Assembly (NCBI RefSeq): GCF_000172415.1
Contig: NZ_ABLD01000015.1
Coordinates: 99,015-163,014, forward strand
DNA: 64,000 bases
From: Paraburkholderia graminis C4D1M
GTDB lineage: Bacteria; Pseudomonadota; Gammaproteobacteria; Burkholderiales; Burkholderiaceae
Direction: 5' to 3'
A model generated the notes under the pieces. That model made no database searches. It saw nothing but the letters and a program-made list of their open reading frames with translations, and was not told the origin of the DNA. Position numbers and translations under genes: made by a program. Positions 50,812-59,389 of this stretch are shown piece by piece; within the stretch, counting starts at the first letter, position 1; each line of letters begins with the position of its first letter.

Positions 50812-53643
50812 TCAAGCCGCATTAAGCCGCGCCAGCTCCGTATCGACCAGGAGCTTCTTCAACTCCGGCACGCACGAGCCGCAGTTGCCGCCCGCCTTCA
50901 GACACGCGGTGATGTCGGCGGCGCTTTTCAGGCCGTGCTCGCGTATCGCCGTGCATATCGTATTGCGCCCGACGCCGAAGCACGAACAGATGGTCGGCCC
51001 CGTATCGGCGCCCTTGCCGATCGACTGGCCGGAGAGCACGCCGATGCGGTCCGCGTCGTCGAGCTTGCCCTTTGCAAAGAGGCTCGCGAGCCATTCGCGC
51101 GCCGGCAGATCCGGGCGCGCCGAAAGAAACACGCAGTTCTCGATGCGATCGTCGACGACATGCACCGCGCGATAAACGCCTGCCGCGCGATCCTCGTATT
51201 CGAGCCAATCGGCGTGCGCATCGTCGACACCGAAGAGCGCCCGCGCCCACGCGCCGCGATCGCCCTCTTCTCCAGGCGGATTGCGGCCGGCCAGTTCATA
51301 GCGCACGAACTGCGTGCCTTGCACGCGCGTCCAGTACGTGACGCCGTCGAGAACCGGCGCGCGGCGGCTCAGCGAAAAGCCATGCCACGCGACATGAAAC
51401 TTGTCGACGCGCACGGGCGTGTGCTTGAACTCGGGCTCGCCGGAAACCGGATCGACCGACGGATTCACCACGGCCCCGACGCGCGCGTCGGACGCCACCT
51501 GATCGTTCCAGTGAATCGGCACGAACACGCTGCCGCGCGGCATGCCGCCGCCGTATTGCACGCGTGCGACCATCGCGCCCCAACGGCTCGACACTCGCGC
51601 GAGGTCGCCTTCGCGCACGCCGCACAACAACGCATCCTGCGGATGCATGTCGACGAACGCCTCCGTCACATGGCCCGCGAGTTTTTCGGACCTGCCGGTG
51701 CGGGTCATCGTGTGCCACTGGTCGCGCACGCGGCCCGTGTTGAGCGTCAGCGGATAGTCGTCATCGGGCGCATTCGCGGGCGCGCGTGGCGGCGTGGCGA
51801 TGAAACGCGCGCGGCCGTCCGCATGGCTAAAACGGCGATCGTCGAAAAGACGCGCGGTGCCGGGTGCGGTCGTGTCGCCGGCCGTGTCGCTGGCCATGTT
51901 GTTATTGGCGCGTACGGGCCATTGAACAGGCTGCAACGATGAGTAGCCGTCGCTGCCGAGGCCCACCAGCCCCGCCAGATTGAACGCGCGACGCACGCTG
52001 TCGCCGTGTTGGCTATGCGATTGGCTTTCGCTCTCGCCGTTGCGCCATGCACTCAACCGCGCATGCTCGTCGAAGATCTCCTGCTGGCTCGCGAATTCGA
52101 AGCCCGCATATCCCATGCGCTTTGCCACATCGCAGATGATTTGCCAGTCCGCGCGCGCCTCGCCCGGCGCTGGCAAAAATGCGCGCTGACGCGAAATCCT
52201 GCGCTCCGAATTCGTGACGGTGCCGTCCTTCTCGCCCCAGCCGAGCGCCGGCAACAGCACATGAGCGAACGCATTGGTGTCCGTGCGCTCGACAATGTCG
52301 GAGCTGACCACCAGTTCGCAACGCGCGAGCGCGCGCTTCGCCTGATCGCCGTCGGGCAGGCTCACGACCGGATTCGTGCCCATGATCCACACGGCCTTGA
52401 CGCGTCCTTCCTCGATCGCCTCGAACAGCTCGACTGCTTTGAGCCCCGCGCGCGATGCAATAACCGGCGCGCCCCAGAATTGCTGAACGAGTTCGCGATG
52501 CATCGCGTCGTCGAGTTCGAGATGCGCGGCGAGCGTGTTCGCGAGACCGCCGACCTCGCGCCCGCCCATCGCATTCGGCTGTCCGGTGAACGAGAACGGC
52601 CCCATTCCCGGCTTGCCGATGCGCCCCGTCAGCAAATGGCAATTGATGATGCTGTTGACCTTGTCGGTGCCCGCGCTCGATTGATTGACGCCTTGCGAAT
52701 AGACCGTCACGACGCGCTCAGTGCGCGCGAACAGGCGGTAAAACTCGAGCAGATCGTGCGGATCGACCTTGCACGCCTTCGCGCATTGGGCGAGATCGAA
52801 GGCCGCTGTCGTGCCCGATACTTCACCCTCAGAAGCAGCGGCCAGTGCCTGCGCAAAACCGTTGGTATGCGCATCGACAAACTGCGCGTCGATCGCACCA
52901 TGCTCCGCGAGAAAACTGAGCAGCCCGTTGAAAAGCCGCACGTCGCTGCCGGCGCTCAACGGCAGATGCAGATCGGCCATCTCGCACGTCGCGGTATAAC
53001 GCGGGTCGATCACGACGACTTTCATGTCCGGCCGCGCTTCCTTGATCTTGACGATGCGCTGGAACAGGATCGGATGACACCACGCCGTGTTCGAACCGAC
53101 CAGCACCACGAGATCGGCGAGTTCGAGATCTTCGTAGCACACCGGCACCACGTCTTCGCCGAACGCCCGCTTGTGTCCCGCAACGGAAGACGACATGCAG
53201 AGCCGCGAATTCGTATCGATGTTCGCGCTGCCGACGTAGCCTTTCATCAGCTTGTTCGCGACGTAGTAGTCCTCGGTCAGCAACTGGCCCGATACGTAGA
53301 GCGCGACCGCATCCGGCCCGTGTTCGTCGACGATCCGGCGAAAGCCTCCCGCGACCGCATCGATTGCTTCGTCCCACGAAACATCGCGCAACGCGCCGCT
53401 CGCGCGCTCGCGCATCTTCGGATGAAGCAGCCGTCCTTCGAGCCCGATCGTTTCGCCGAGCGCCGAGCCTTTCACGCACAGGCGTCCAAAGTTCGCGGGA
53501 TGCTGTTCGTCGCCGGCAATGTCATGGCCGCCGTCGGGGCGCGCGCTCGCGCGCACGCCGCAACCGACGCCGCAATACGGACAGGTGGTTCTGACAGCAT
53601 CGCCGCTGCCGGACGTGCTCGAAATAGCGATGGGAAAACTCAC
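50812..53643 (-). CDS. nasA: Assimilatory nitrate reductase catalytic subunit with C-terminal [2Fe-2S] domain
   Basis: A 943-residue molybdopterin enzyme started at GTG 53643. The N-terminal [4Fe-4S] ligands are Cys21, Cys24, Cys28 and Cys56 (CPYCGVGCGV). The Mo-bisMGD domain follows with NTAWCHPILFQRI, VIDPRYTATCEMADLHLPL and GQPNAMGGREVGG. The last ~60 residues are a BFD-type [2Fe-2S] domain (TICSCFGVGRNTICTAI...GGNCGSCVPELK, about 885-935). It reduces nitrate to nitrite in the cytoplasm for nitrogen assimilation. The preceding FAD protein gene is 13 bases away, so electron delivery by that protein is likely. It is the last gene of the nas operon. Confidence 0.95.
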   Translation of the reverse strand: MSFPIAISSTSGSGDAVRTTCPYCGVGCGVRASARPDGGHDIAGDEQHPANFGRLCVKGSALGETIGLEGRLLHPKMRERASGALRDVSWDEAIDAVAGGFRRIVDEHGPDAVALYVSGQLLTEDYYVANKLMKGYVGSANIDTNSRLCMSSSVAGHKRAFGEDVVPVCYEDLELADLVVLVGSNTAWCHPILFQRIVKIKEARPDMKVVVIDPRYTATCEMADLHLPLSAGSDVRLFNGLLSFLAEHGAIDAQFVDAHTNGFAQALAAASEGEVSGTTAAFDLAQCAKACKVDPHDLLEFYRLFARTERVVTVYSQGVNQSSAGTDKVNSIINCHLLTGRIGKPGMGPFSFTGQPNAMGGREVGGLANTLAAHLELDDAMHRELVQQFWGAPVIASRAGLKAVELFEAIEEGRVKAVWIMGTNPVVSLPDGDQAKRALARCELVVSSDIVERTDTNAFAHVLLPALGWGEKDGTVTNSERRISRQRAFLPAPGEARADWQIICDVAKRMGYAGFEFASQQEIFDEHARLSAWRNGESESQSHSQHGDSVRRAFNLAGLVGLGSDGYSSLQPVQWPVRANNNMASDTAGDTTAPGTARLFDDRRFSHADGRARFIATPPRAPANAPDDDYPLTLNTGRVRDQWHTMTRTGRSEKLAGHVTEAFVDMHPQDALLCGVREGDLARVSSRWGAMVARVQYGGGMPRGSVFVPIHWNDQVASDARVGAVVNPSVDPVSGEPEFKHTPVRVDKFHVAWHGFSLSRRAPVLDGVTYWTRVQGTQFVRYELAGRNPPGEEGDRGAWARALFGVDDAHADWLEYEDRAAGVYRAVHVVDDRIENCVFLSARPDLPAREWLASLFAKGKLDDADRIGVLSGQSIGKGADTGPTICSCFGVGRNTICTAIREHGLKSAADITACLKAGGNCGSCVPELKKLLVDTELARLNAA

Positions 53644-53656
53644 GGTGTGTTCCAGG

Positions 53657-54946
53657 TCAGGCTGCCTGCGTCTCGCAGAGGGCTTTGCCGAACAGCAACT
53701 GGCTGCGCAGCGAGGAAATGTCGGTCCGGTTCTGGATCAGCTCGAAGTACCACGCGCCTTCGTTGACGTCGCCATACAGCACGGCGCCGATCACGCGGTT
53801 CTCTTCGATCACGAGGCGCTTGTAGACGCCGCGCCGCGGATCGCGCAGCACGAGGTCTTCGCTGTCCGGGCCGCCGATGAAGTCGCCGGCCGAATACAGT
53901 TCGACGCCGGTGACCTTGAGCTTGGTGGCAGTCGCGCGCTGCACGTAGCGGCGATGGCCCGCGCCCGCGAGATGCGCGCCGCACACGCGCGCCTGATCCC
54001 AGATCGGCGCAACGAGGCCGAAGGTCGCCGTGCGGTGCTGCACGCATTCGCCGACTGCGTAGACGCGCGGATCGTAGGTCTGCAACGTATCGTCGACGAC
54101 AATCGCGCGCTCGCAATGCAGCCCCGCCTGTTTCGCGAGGTCGATGTTCGGGCGCACGCCGGCCGTCATCACGACGAGGTCTGCGGGAATCTGCGTGCCG
54201 TCGGCGAAACGCACGGCGCTCACACGATCCGGTCCGACGATCTCCGCGGTGTTCGCCTTCAGCAGGAAACGCAGGCCCTTGCGCTCGAGCGCCTGTTGCA
54301 GCAGGACCGACGCGCTGCGGTCGAGTTGGCGCTCCATCAGGCTGTCCATCACATGCACGACGGTTACCGACATGCCCTGGCGCATGAGTCCGTTGGCGGC
54401 CTCGAGCCCGAGCAATCCGCCGCCGATCACCACGGCATGCCGATGATTGCGCGCCGCCTCGAGCATTGTTTCGACATCCTGAATGTCACGAAACGCGATC
54501 ACGCCAGGCAGATCGTGGCCCGGCACCGGAATCAGGAAAGGCTTCGATCCCGTCGCGATCAGCAGACGGTCATAGCCGACTTCCACGCCGCCTTGCGAAC
54601 GCACGACGCGGCGCCTGCGGTCGATCGCGATCACCGGATCGCCCGCATAGAGGCGAATGCCGTTCTCGTCATACCAGTCGCGCGTATTGAGGATGATGTC
54701 GTCGACCGTCTTTTCGCCCGCGAGCACCGGCGACAGCAGAATGCGGTTGTAGTTGCCGTACGGCTCGGCGCCGAACACGGTGATGTCGTACAGATCCGGC
54801 GCGAGCTTCAGCAACTCTTCGACGGTGCGCATGCCGGCCATGCCGTTGCCGATCACCACGAGCCGCGGGCGGGCGGGCGCGGCGTGGGAGGCGTGCGCGG
54901 CGTGTGAGGCGCCTCCCGACAACTGTGCGTCGATCTCGTGTCTCAT
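53657..54946 (-). CDS. FAD/NAD(P)H electron-transfer protein equivalent to the N-terminal half of NirB
   Basis: A 429-residue flavoprotein started at ATG 54946 (overlap ATGA with nirD). Motifs: VVIGNGMAGMRTVEELL (FAD), FGAEPYGNYNRILLSPVLAGEKTVDDI, AVVIGGGLLGLEAANGLMRQGM (NADH) and GECVQHRTATFGLVAPIWDQA. This is nearly textbook NirB up to the point where NirB continues into its BFD, ferredoxin-half and siroheme/[4Fe-4S] domains; here the protein stops. The layout equals NasC of Klebsiella, which hands electrons from NADH to nitrate reductase NasA. It should therefore be a nitrate-reductase partner rather than a nitrite reductase. Confidence 0.85.
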   Translation of the reverse strand: MRHEIDAQLSGGASHAAHASHAAPARPRLVVIGNGMAGMRTVEELLKLAPDLYDITVFGAEPYGNYNRILLSPVLAGEKTVDDIILNTRDWYDENGIRLYAGDPVIAIDRRRRVVRSQGGVEVGYDRLLIATGSKPFLIPVPGHDLPGVIAFRDIQDVETMLEAARNHRHAVVIGGGLLGLEAANGLMRQGMSVTVVHVMDSLMERQLDRSASVLLQQALERKGLRFLLKANTAEIVGPDRVSAVRFADGTQIPADLVVMTAGVRPNIDLAKQAGLHCERAIVVDDTLQTYDPRVYAVGECVQHRTATFGLVAPIWDQARVCGAHLAGAGHRRYVQRATATKLKVTGVELYSAGDFIGGPDSEDLVLRDPRRGVYKRLVIEENRVIGAVLYGDVNEGAWYFELIQNRTDISSLRSQLLFGKALCETQAA

Positions 54947-55290
54947 GCCGCGACCCACACCTTGCCGCTTTCCACCCGCACCGGATACGCGCTGACCGAA
55001 TTCTCGGGCGCTTCGAGGCACTCGCCGGTGCGCAGATCGAAGTGATGCTTGTAGATCGGCGAGGCCACGACGATGCGCTCGCCGAGGCTGCCGATCAGCC
55101 CGCGCGACAGCACGGCCGCGCGCGAGCCCGGATCGAAGTTGTCGATGGCGTACACGCCGCCCTCACCGTCCGCGACGTGAAATACGGCGACCTGTCCGCC
55201 GTTGACGAGCGCGCAGACGCCCGTATTCGGAACGATGTCGTCGAGCGTGCAAACAGGCGTCCAGGTTTGCGGCAAGCGGTCGTGACTCAT
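54943..55290 (-). CDS. nirD: NirD, nitrite reductase small subunit (Rieske-like fold)
   Basis: A 115-residue protein started at ATG 55290 with AGGA before it; longer in-frame starts exist. It has the Rieske-like fold without the Cys/His cluster ligands, as in NirD (DPGSRAAVLSRGLIGSLGERIVVASPIYKHHFDLRTGECLE). NirD is the small subunit of siroheme NADH-nitrite reductase. The large subunit is not present next to it: the adjacent gene is the truncated FAD half. So either the siroheme enzyme is elsewhere, or this NirD serves the FAD protein. It is the first gene after the regulated leader. Confidence 0.88.
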   Translation of the reverse strand: MSHDRLPQTWTPVCTLDDIVPNTGVCALVNGGQVAVFHVADGEGGVYAIDNFDPGSRAAVLSRGLIGSLGERIVVASPIYKHHFDLRTGECLEAPENSVSAYPVRVESGKVWVAA

Positions 55291-55371
55291 GGCGGAGTTC
55301 CTCTCGGCAACGTTCATGACAAAGGCTTCCTTCATTTGCGATGCGGTACGCGGCATGATGTGTCCGGCAAT

Positions 55372-55423
55372 AAAAAAGCGTCCCGCGGATGCAATCGCCA
55401 GTGCGACTGTATTCGGGGGACGC
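55372..55423 (-). terminator. Leader terminator in front of nirD
   Basis: Reading the minus strand, the 10-base arms 55423-55414 and 55387-55378 pair at 9 of 10 positions (outer seven GCGTCCC/GGGACGC), with about 26 bases of loop, and are followed by six T (plus-strand AAAAAA 55372-55377). It lies about 80 bases before nirD, so it would attenuate the whole operon unless prevented. Its upstream arm is shared with hairpin P2. Confidence 0.8.
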
Positions 55424-55490
55424 CGTTGTCCAAAACCAGTGATCTAAAACAGAGTGCGTGCTGCAGATGAGCCGGATCGCCTTTGATCCG
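55418..55490 (-). promoter_or_regulatory. ANTAR-type tandem hexaloop hairpins (P1, P2) of the nas leader
   Basis: P1 (55473-55490) is CGGATC-AAAGGC-GATCCG and P2 (55418-55431) is GGAC-AACGGC-GTCC on the minus strand. Both loops are six bases with A at position 1 and G at position 4 (plus G5, C6), the defining feature of RNA targets of ANTAR antiterminators such as NasR and NasT. P2 uses bases of the terminator's upstream arm, so forming P2 excludes the terminator. The 41-base linker is longer than typical. Confidence 0.7.
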
Positions 55491-55503
55491 CAGCCACGTT
55501 AAA

Positions 55504-55519
55504 TGCAAGGCTCATGCCA
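55504..55519 (-). promoter_or_regulatory. Sigma-54 promoter of the nas operon
   Basis: Minus strand TGGCATGAGCCTTGCA matches the -24/-12 consensus TGGCACG-N4-TTGCW at all but one position, with exact spacing. Transcription would start near 55493, three bases before hairpin P1. Sigma-54 control by NtrC under nitrogen limitation is the usual arrangement for nitrate assimilation. Confidence 0.8.
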
Positions 55520-55686
55520 TTAGGCGAGAACGCCGCGAAGGCCCCGCGCGGTGGGCTTCTGGCGAGTATTGGAGCGCGCGCCGTGCGCCGTGGGCTGGCG
55601 CATTCCGATGCATGAACGCGCGATGATGGTGCGGCGCAGCACCTTGGGCGTGCAACGCTGCCCGGCCGATGGGGCCACGCTCCGCG

Positions 55687-56067
55687 TCAGCAACGCGGCG
55701 TTGTCGAAGCCTCGGACGCAAGGGCGTCCGGCGAAGCGAGCCTCTGTGCGCGACGCACATCGACCGGCAGATCATTGTCTTTCGCGAAACGCATCACGAA
55801 GTCGAATGCGTCGGCACAGACAGCGCGCAGTTCGTCGGAAACGAAAAAGCATTTGATCCCGGCGTCGATCACAGGCATCGCGAGACGCGTACACGCGATA
55901 TGAATGCCCGGCCGCTTTTCGCCGACGAAAAGCGTGATGACGCCGCCAAGACGCTCGGGCCAGTCGCCTGGCCGAAAGGTCTTCTGCGAATGCGTGATGC
56001 CCTTGATCAGATAGCCCTGAATAGCGCCTTCAATCGGCTCTTGTGTAGTCAGAGGTAGACGGTCCAT
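55687..56067 (-). CDS. DUF3579 family protein
   Basis: A 126-residue protein. The core TFRPGDWPERLGGVITLFVGEKRPGIHIACTRLAMPVIDAGIKCFFVSDELRAVCADAFDFVMRFAKDNDLPV resembles the DUF3579 proteins of beta-proteobacteria, which have no known function and sometimes lie near nitrogen or metabolism genes. It lies 6 bases after the response-regulator stop, so it may be the distal gene of the transporter/two-component operon. The last 25 residues (Ala/Ser-rich) may be a non-conserved extension. Confidence 0.7.
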   Translation of the reverse strand: MDRLPLTTQEPIEGAIQGYLIKGITHSQKTFRPGDWPERLGGVITLFVGEKRPGIHIACTRLAMPVIDAGIKCFFVSDELRAVCADAFDFVMRFAKDNDLPVDVRRAQRLASPDALASEASTTPRC

Positions 56068-56073
56068 GCGGGT

Positions 56074-57459
56074 CTACTCGCCTCCCGATGACGACCGGTC
56101 GGCGTCGCTCTCGTCGCCCGGCACATCGCGAGAGGCGATCTTGAGTTGCCGGAGCTTGTGATACAGCGTCTTTTTCGGCATGCCGAGTTCGACGCTGGCT
56201 TCCGCGACGTTGCCGTTGTGACGCCGCAGCATGTCTTCGATCAGCATGCGCTCGAAGTACGCAAGCTGTTCGCCGAGCGTGCCGCCCTTGCTTGCGTTGC
56301 CGCCAGGGGTCAGCAGGCTGTCGCCGGTTAGTCCCAGCACGAAGCGGTCGGCGACGTTCTGCAACTCGCGCACGTTGCCGCGCCACGGATGCGTCATCAG
56401 TTCGGAAAGCTGCGACGCCGATACGATGGGCGCGGGCTGCCCGAAACGGCGCGCGGCCGCGAGCACGAAATGCTCGAACAGCAAGGGCACGTCCTCGCGC
56501 CGTTCGCGCAACGGCGGCAATTCGATCTGCGCGACGTTCAGGCGATACAGCAGGTCCGCGCGAAACTGGCCCTCGGTGGAAAGCTGCATGAGGTCGGCCT
56601 TCGACGCGGCAACGATCCGGCAATCCACCGCTATAGGTTCGTTCGCGCCGAGACGCTCCACGGTGCGTTCCTGCAGCACGCGCAGCATCTTGATCTGCAA
56701 CGACACCGGCATGGTTTCGATTTCGTCGAGAAAAAGCGTGCCGCCATGCGCCCATTCGATTTTGCCGATGCGCTTTTTGATCGCACCGGTGAAGGCGCCC
56801 GCTTCATGCCCGAACAGCTCGCTTTCGAAAATCTGTTCCGGCAAGCCGCCGCAGTTCAGCGCGACGAAATGCTTGTCGCGTCGCGCGCCGAACTCGTGCA
56901 GGCTGCGGGCGATCAACTCCTTGCCCGTGCCGGTCTCGCCGGTGATGAGCACCGACACCGACGTATCCGCGAGACGCAGTATCTTCTTGCGCACCTCGGC
57001 GATGGCGGGCGACTTGCCGAGCACGAGCGCTTCGATACCCTGCCAGTTATCGAGCGCGGCGCGCAAGCCCTGCACTTCGAGCGTGAGGCGGCGCTTTTCG
57101 ACGGCACGCGCCACGCGCCGCGCAATATGGTCCGACGAGAACGGCTTTTCGATGAAGTCGTACGCGCCCACCTGCATCGCGCCGACGGCGGTGGAAATAT
57201 CCGCGTGTCCGCTAATCAGAACGACCGGGATTTGCGGGTCGATCGCCATGACCTTGTCGAGCAACTGCAAGCCGTCGATGCCCGGCATTCTCACGTCGGA
57301 TACGATCACGAGCGGCGCGCCCGGCGCGACTTCGGCGAGCGCATCGGCCGCGCCCGCGTAAGCGGACACGGGCAGGCCCGCGAGCTCGACGGCCTGCTGG
57401 ACACCGAAGCGCACGTTCTCGTCGTCCTCTACCACGAGAACGCGAATTTCATCTCCCAT
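56074..57459 (-). CDS. Sigma-54-dependent response regulator (DctD/NtrC family)
   Basis: A 461-residue protein, ATG 57459 with GGGAG before it; the frame extends upstream in the kinase gene. Receiver domain residues 5-120 with the phospho-acceptor Asp55 (VSDVRMPG); AAA+ domain with Walker A GETGTGKE (174-181) and the sigma-54 contact loop GAFTGA (221-226); C-terminal Fis-type helix-turn-helix (NVAEASVELGMPKKTLYHKLRQL, about 420-445). It activates transcription at sigma-54 promoters in response to the kinase encoded upstream. A sigma-54-type element lies in front of the transporter gene of this operon, an obvious target. Confidence 0.93.
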   Translation of the reverse strand: MGDEIRVLVVEDDENVRFGVQQAVELAGLPVSAYAGAADALAEVAPGAPLVIVSDVRMPGIDGLQLLDKVMAIDPQIPVVLISGHADISTAVGAMQVGAYDFIEKPFSSDHIARRVARAVEKRRLTLEVQGLRAALDNWQGIEALVLGKSPAIAEVRKKILRLADTSVSVLITGETGTGKELIARSLHEFGARRDKHFVALNCGGLPEQIFESELFGHEAGAFTGAIKKRIGKIEWAHGGTLFLDEIETMPVSLQIKMLRVLQERTVERLGANEPIAVDCRIVAASKADLMQLSTEGQFRADLLYRLNVAQIELPPLRERREDVPLLFEHFVLAAARRFGQPAPIVSASQLSELMTHPWRGNVRELQNVADRFVLGLTGDSLLTPGGNASKGGTLGEQLAYFERMLIEDMLRRHNGNVAEASVELGMPKKTLYHKLRQLKIASRDVPGDESDADRSSSGGE

Positions 57460-59389
57460 CGACAACTCCCTTCGCTGACGCAAACTCGATATTGAAGCGC
57501 GCGCCGCCTTCATCGCGATTGGCAGCGGAAATTTTCGCGCCGAACGCTTCGACGATACGCGAGGTAATCGCAAGCCCAAGCCCGAGGCCGTGGCCTCGCG
57601 GCTTCGTCGTGACGAACGGCTCGAACAGATGCTCGAGCACTTCGGGCGCGATGCCGGTGCCGCTGTCCGAAATCGAGAACAGCACGCGGCTATTGTCGAC
57701 GGACTCGGTTGCTTCGAGCGTAATCACGCGCTGCTCCTGTTCGCGGACCGCATCGAGCGCATTGCCGAGCAGATTGACGATCACCTGCTGCAACTGGCTC
57801 GCCTCCGCACACACGAGCGTGCCCGGCGCGATTCGCACGTCGACTTGCACGGCCTCGTCGCGGATTCGCGCGTCGTAAATGAGCCGCGCATGCGCCACCG
57901 CTTCGTTGAGCGACACGGCCACGCGCTCGACAACCGGCTTGCGCGCAAACGCTTTCAATTCGCCGGTGAGCGTGGCCATGTTGTCGACGAGACGCGACAC
58001 GCGCTCGAGATTCGTGATCGCGTGCGCCGGCTGATCGCGTTCGAAAAACGTGCGCGCGTTATCGCACAGCGTGCGGATCGCGACGAGCGGCTGACTCAGC
58101 TCGTGCGTGAGACCCGCGGCCATCTGGCCGAGCACCGCGAGCTTGCCCGCATGCACGACTTCCTGCTGCGACTCGCGCAAGCGCTCTTCAGTCCGTTTGC
58201 GCTCGACGATCTCCTGCTGCATCCGTTCGTTCGTTTGCGTGAGCGCCGCGGTACGTTGCGCGACGGTCGCCTCGAGTTCGTCGTTGGCGCGGCGCAATGC
58301 ATCTTGCGCTTTCAGCTTCTCGGCAATCGTGCGACGACGCTGCACCGCGTAAAGCGCATAGAGGCCGGCGATCAGAAAGCCGCCCGTCACGAAGCCGAGC
58401 GCAAGCTCCTGCTGACGCCGCGCGCCCGCGACGTCGAGCAGCACCATGATCGAGTCGCCCGCTTGTGGCGCGGGCCGCGACATCGCGAGATAACGCGTGG
58501 TGTGACCAGGGCGGCGCGGGTCAGGAAAGCGGCCGAGCCACGCACTTGCGCCCCACTCGCCGATGCGTCGATATTGAAGCGGCTCCACGAGGCGGCCCGC
58601 GTATTGCCGCGACGCCTGAATCTCGCGCTGCTGTTCCGAAGTGATGGGCCGCAGCGCAGTGAATTTCCACGCCGCCACCGTCGAGATGACGATCACGCCG
58701 TTGTGGTCGATGACCATCGCCGCCTCATTCGGCCGGCGCCACGCCGACTCGAGTTCGTCGACGCTGATCTTCACCGCGGCCGCGCCGATCGCCTTGCCGC
58801 GGTCCCGCACGGCGCTCGCGAAGTAAAGCCCCGGAATGCCGGTATTGGTGCCGATGCCGAAGAAGCGCCCGTTGCCGCGCGCGAGTGCATCCTTGAAGTA
58901 AGGCCGGTACGACACGTTAGTCCCGACGAAGCTCAGCGGCTGGTTCCAGTTGCTCGCGGCGATCACCGAGCCTTGCAGATCGATCACGTCGACCGCGACG
59001 CTGCCCGCCTCCTGGTTGACCGCTTCGAGATACGTATTGACGCCCTGCACCAGCGCTGGGGACGCGTGCGGCCCGGCGTTGAGCAACGCACGCACGCTGT
59101 CCTGTCGCGCGACGATCGCGGGCATCATCTCGAAGCGCCCTAGTTCGCTTTTCAGGCTCGCGCCGTACAGGTCGAGCTGATGCGCGCCGGCCTCGGCGAG
59201 CGCGTCGATGGCGCGATTCCACGCGAGTTCGATTGCCGCCGCGGCCATGCCGGCATACAGCAGTGCCGCGACCGCCCACACCCACAGCGGTATCCCTCTT
59301 ATTCTCACTTGATGTTCGACCTCGCGAATACCCGATGCCCGACGACGCCAGCCGCGCGCCGCACCGGAACGCGACGCGTCAGACACCAT
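57449..59389 (-). CDS. Sensor histidine kinase (DctB-like)
   Basis: A 646-residue kinase, ATG 59389 chosen; a TTG 12 bases upstream is an alternative. A first membrane helix (WVWAVAALLYAGMAAAAIELAW, near residues 35-56) leads to a large periplasmic PAS-like double domain (about 60-310, with FVGTNVSYRPYFKDAL), a second helix (GFVTGGFLIAGLYALYAV), a coiled region and the HisKA domain with the phospho-acceptor in AAGLTHELSQPL (about His429), then N and G boxes (GNALDAV, DSGTGIAP, GLGLGLAI). DctB kinases sense C4-dicarboxylates. The gene overlaps both neighbours, in line with one operon. Confidence 0.92.
   Translation of the reverse strand: MVSDASRSGAARGWRRRASGIREVEHQVRIRGIPLWVWAVAALLYAGMAAAAIELAWNRAIDALAEAGAHQLDLYGASLKSELGRFEMMPAIVARQDSVRALLNAGPHASPALVQGVNTYLEAVNQEAGSVAVDVIDLQGSVIAASNWNQPLSFVGTNVSYRPYFKDALARGNGRFFGIGTNTGIPGLYFASAVRDRGKAIGAAAVKISVDELESAWRRPNEAAMVIDHNGVIVISTVAAWKFTALRPITSEQQREIQASRQYAGRLVEPLQYRRIGEWGASAWLGRFPDPRRPGHTTRYLAMSRPAPQAGDSIMVLLDVAGARRQQELALGFVTGGFLIAGLYALYAVQRRRTIAEKLKAQDALRRANDELEATVAQRTAALTQTNERMQQEIVERKRTEERLRESQQEVVHAGKLAVLGQMAAGLTHELSQPLVAIRTLCDNARTFFERDQPAHAITNLERVSRLVDNMATLTGELKAFARKPVVERVAVSLNEAVAHARLIYDARIRDEAVQVDVRIAPGTLVCAEASQLQQVIVNLLGNALDAVREQEQRVITLEATESVDNSRVLFSISDSGTGIAPEVLEHLFEPFVTTKPRGHGLGLGLAITSRIVEAFGAKISAANRDEGGARFNIEFASAKGVVDGR

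Larger units (their letters stand above)
55291..55686. other. Non-coding region containing the nas promoter and leader
   Basis: Almost 400 bases without a convincing gene. The lower two thirds hold the sigma-54 promoter, hairpins P1 and P2 and the terminator described separately. From about 55520 to 55686 I see nothing specific beyond room for an activator binding site. Confidence 0.6.

Noticed and set aside
53657..53700. Possibility that the NirB-like protein is truncated by a frameshift
   Set aside because: No continuing NirB sequence is found in any frame after the stop; nasA begins 13 bases later, so the short form is the real gene.
55551..55856. Roughly 100-codon + strand frame upstream of the nas promoter
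   Set aside because: Overlaps the DUF3579 gene on the other strand, no ribosome binding site, Arg-rich composition.
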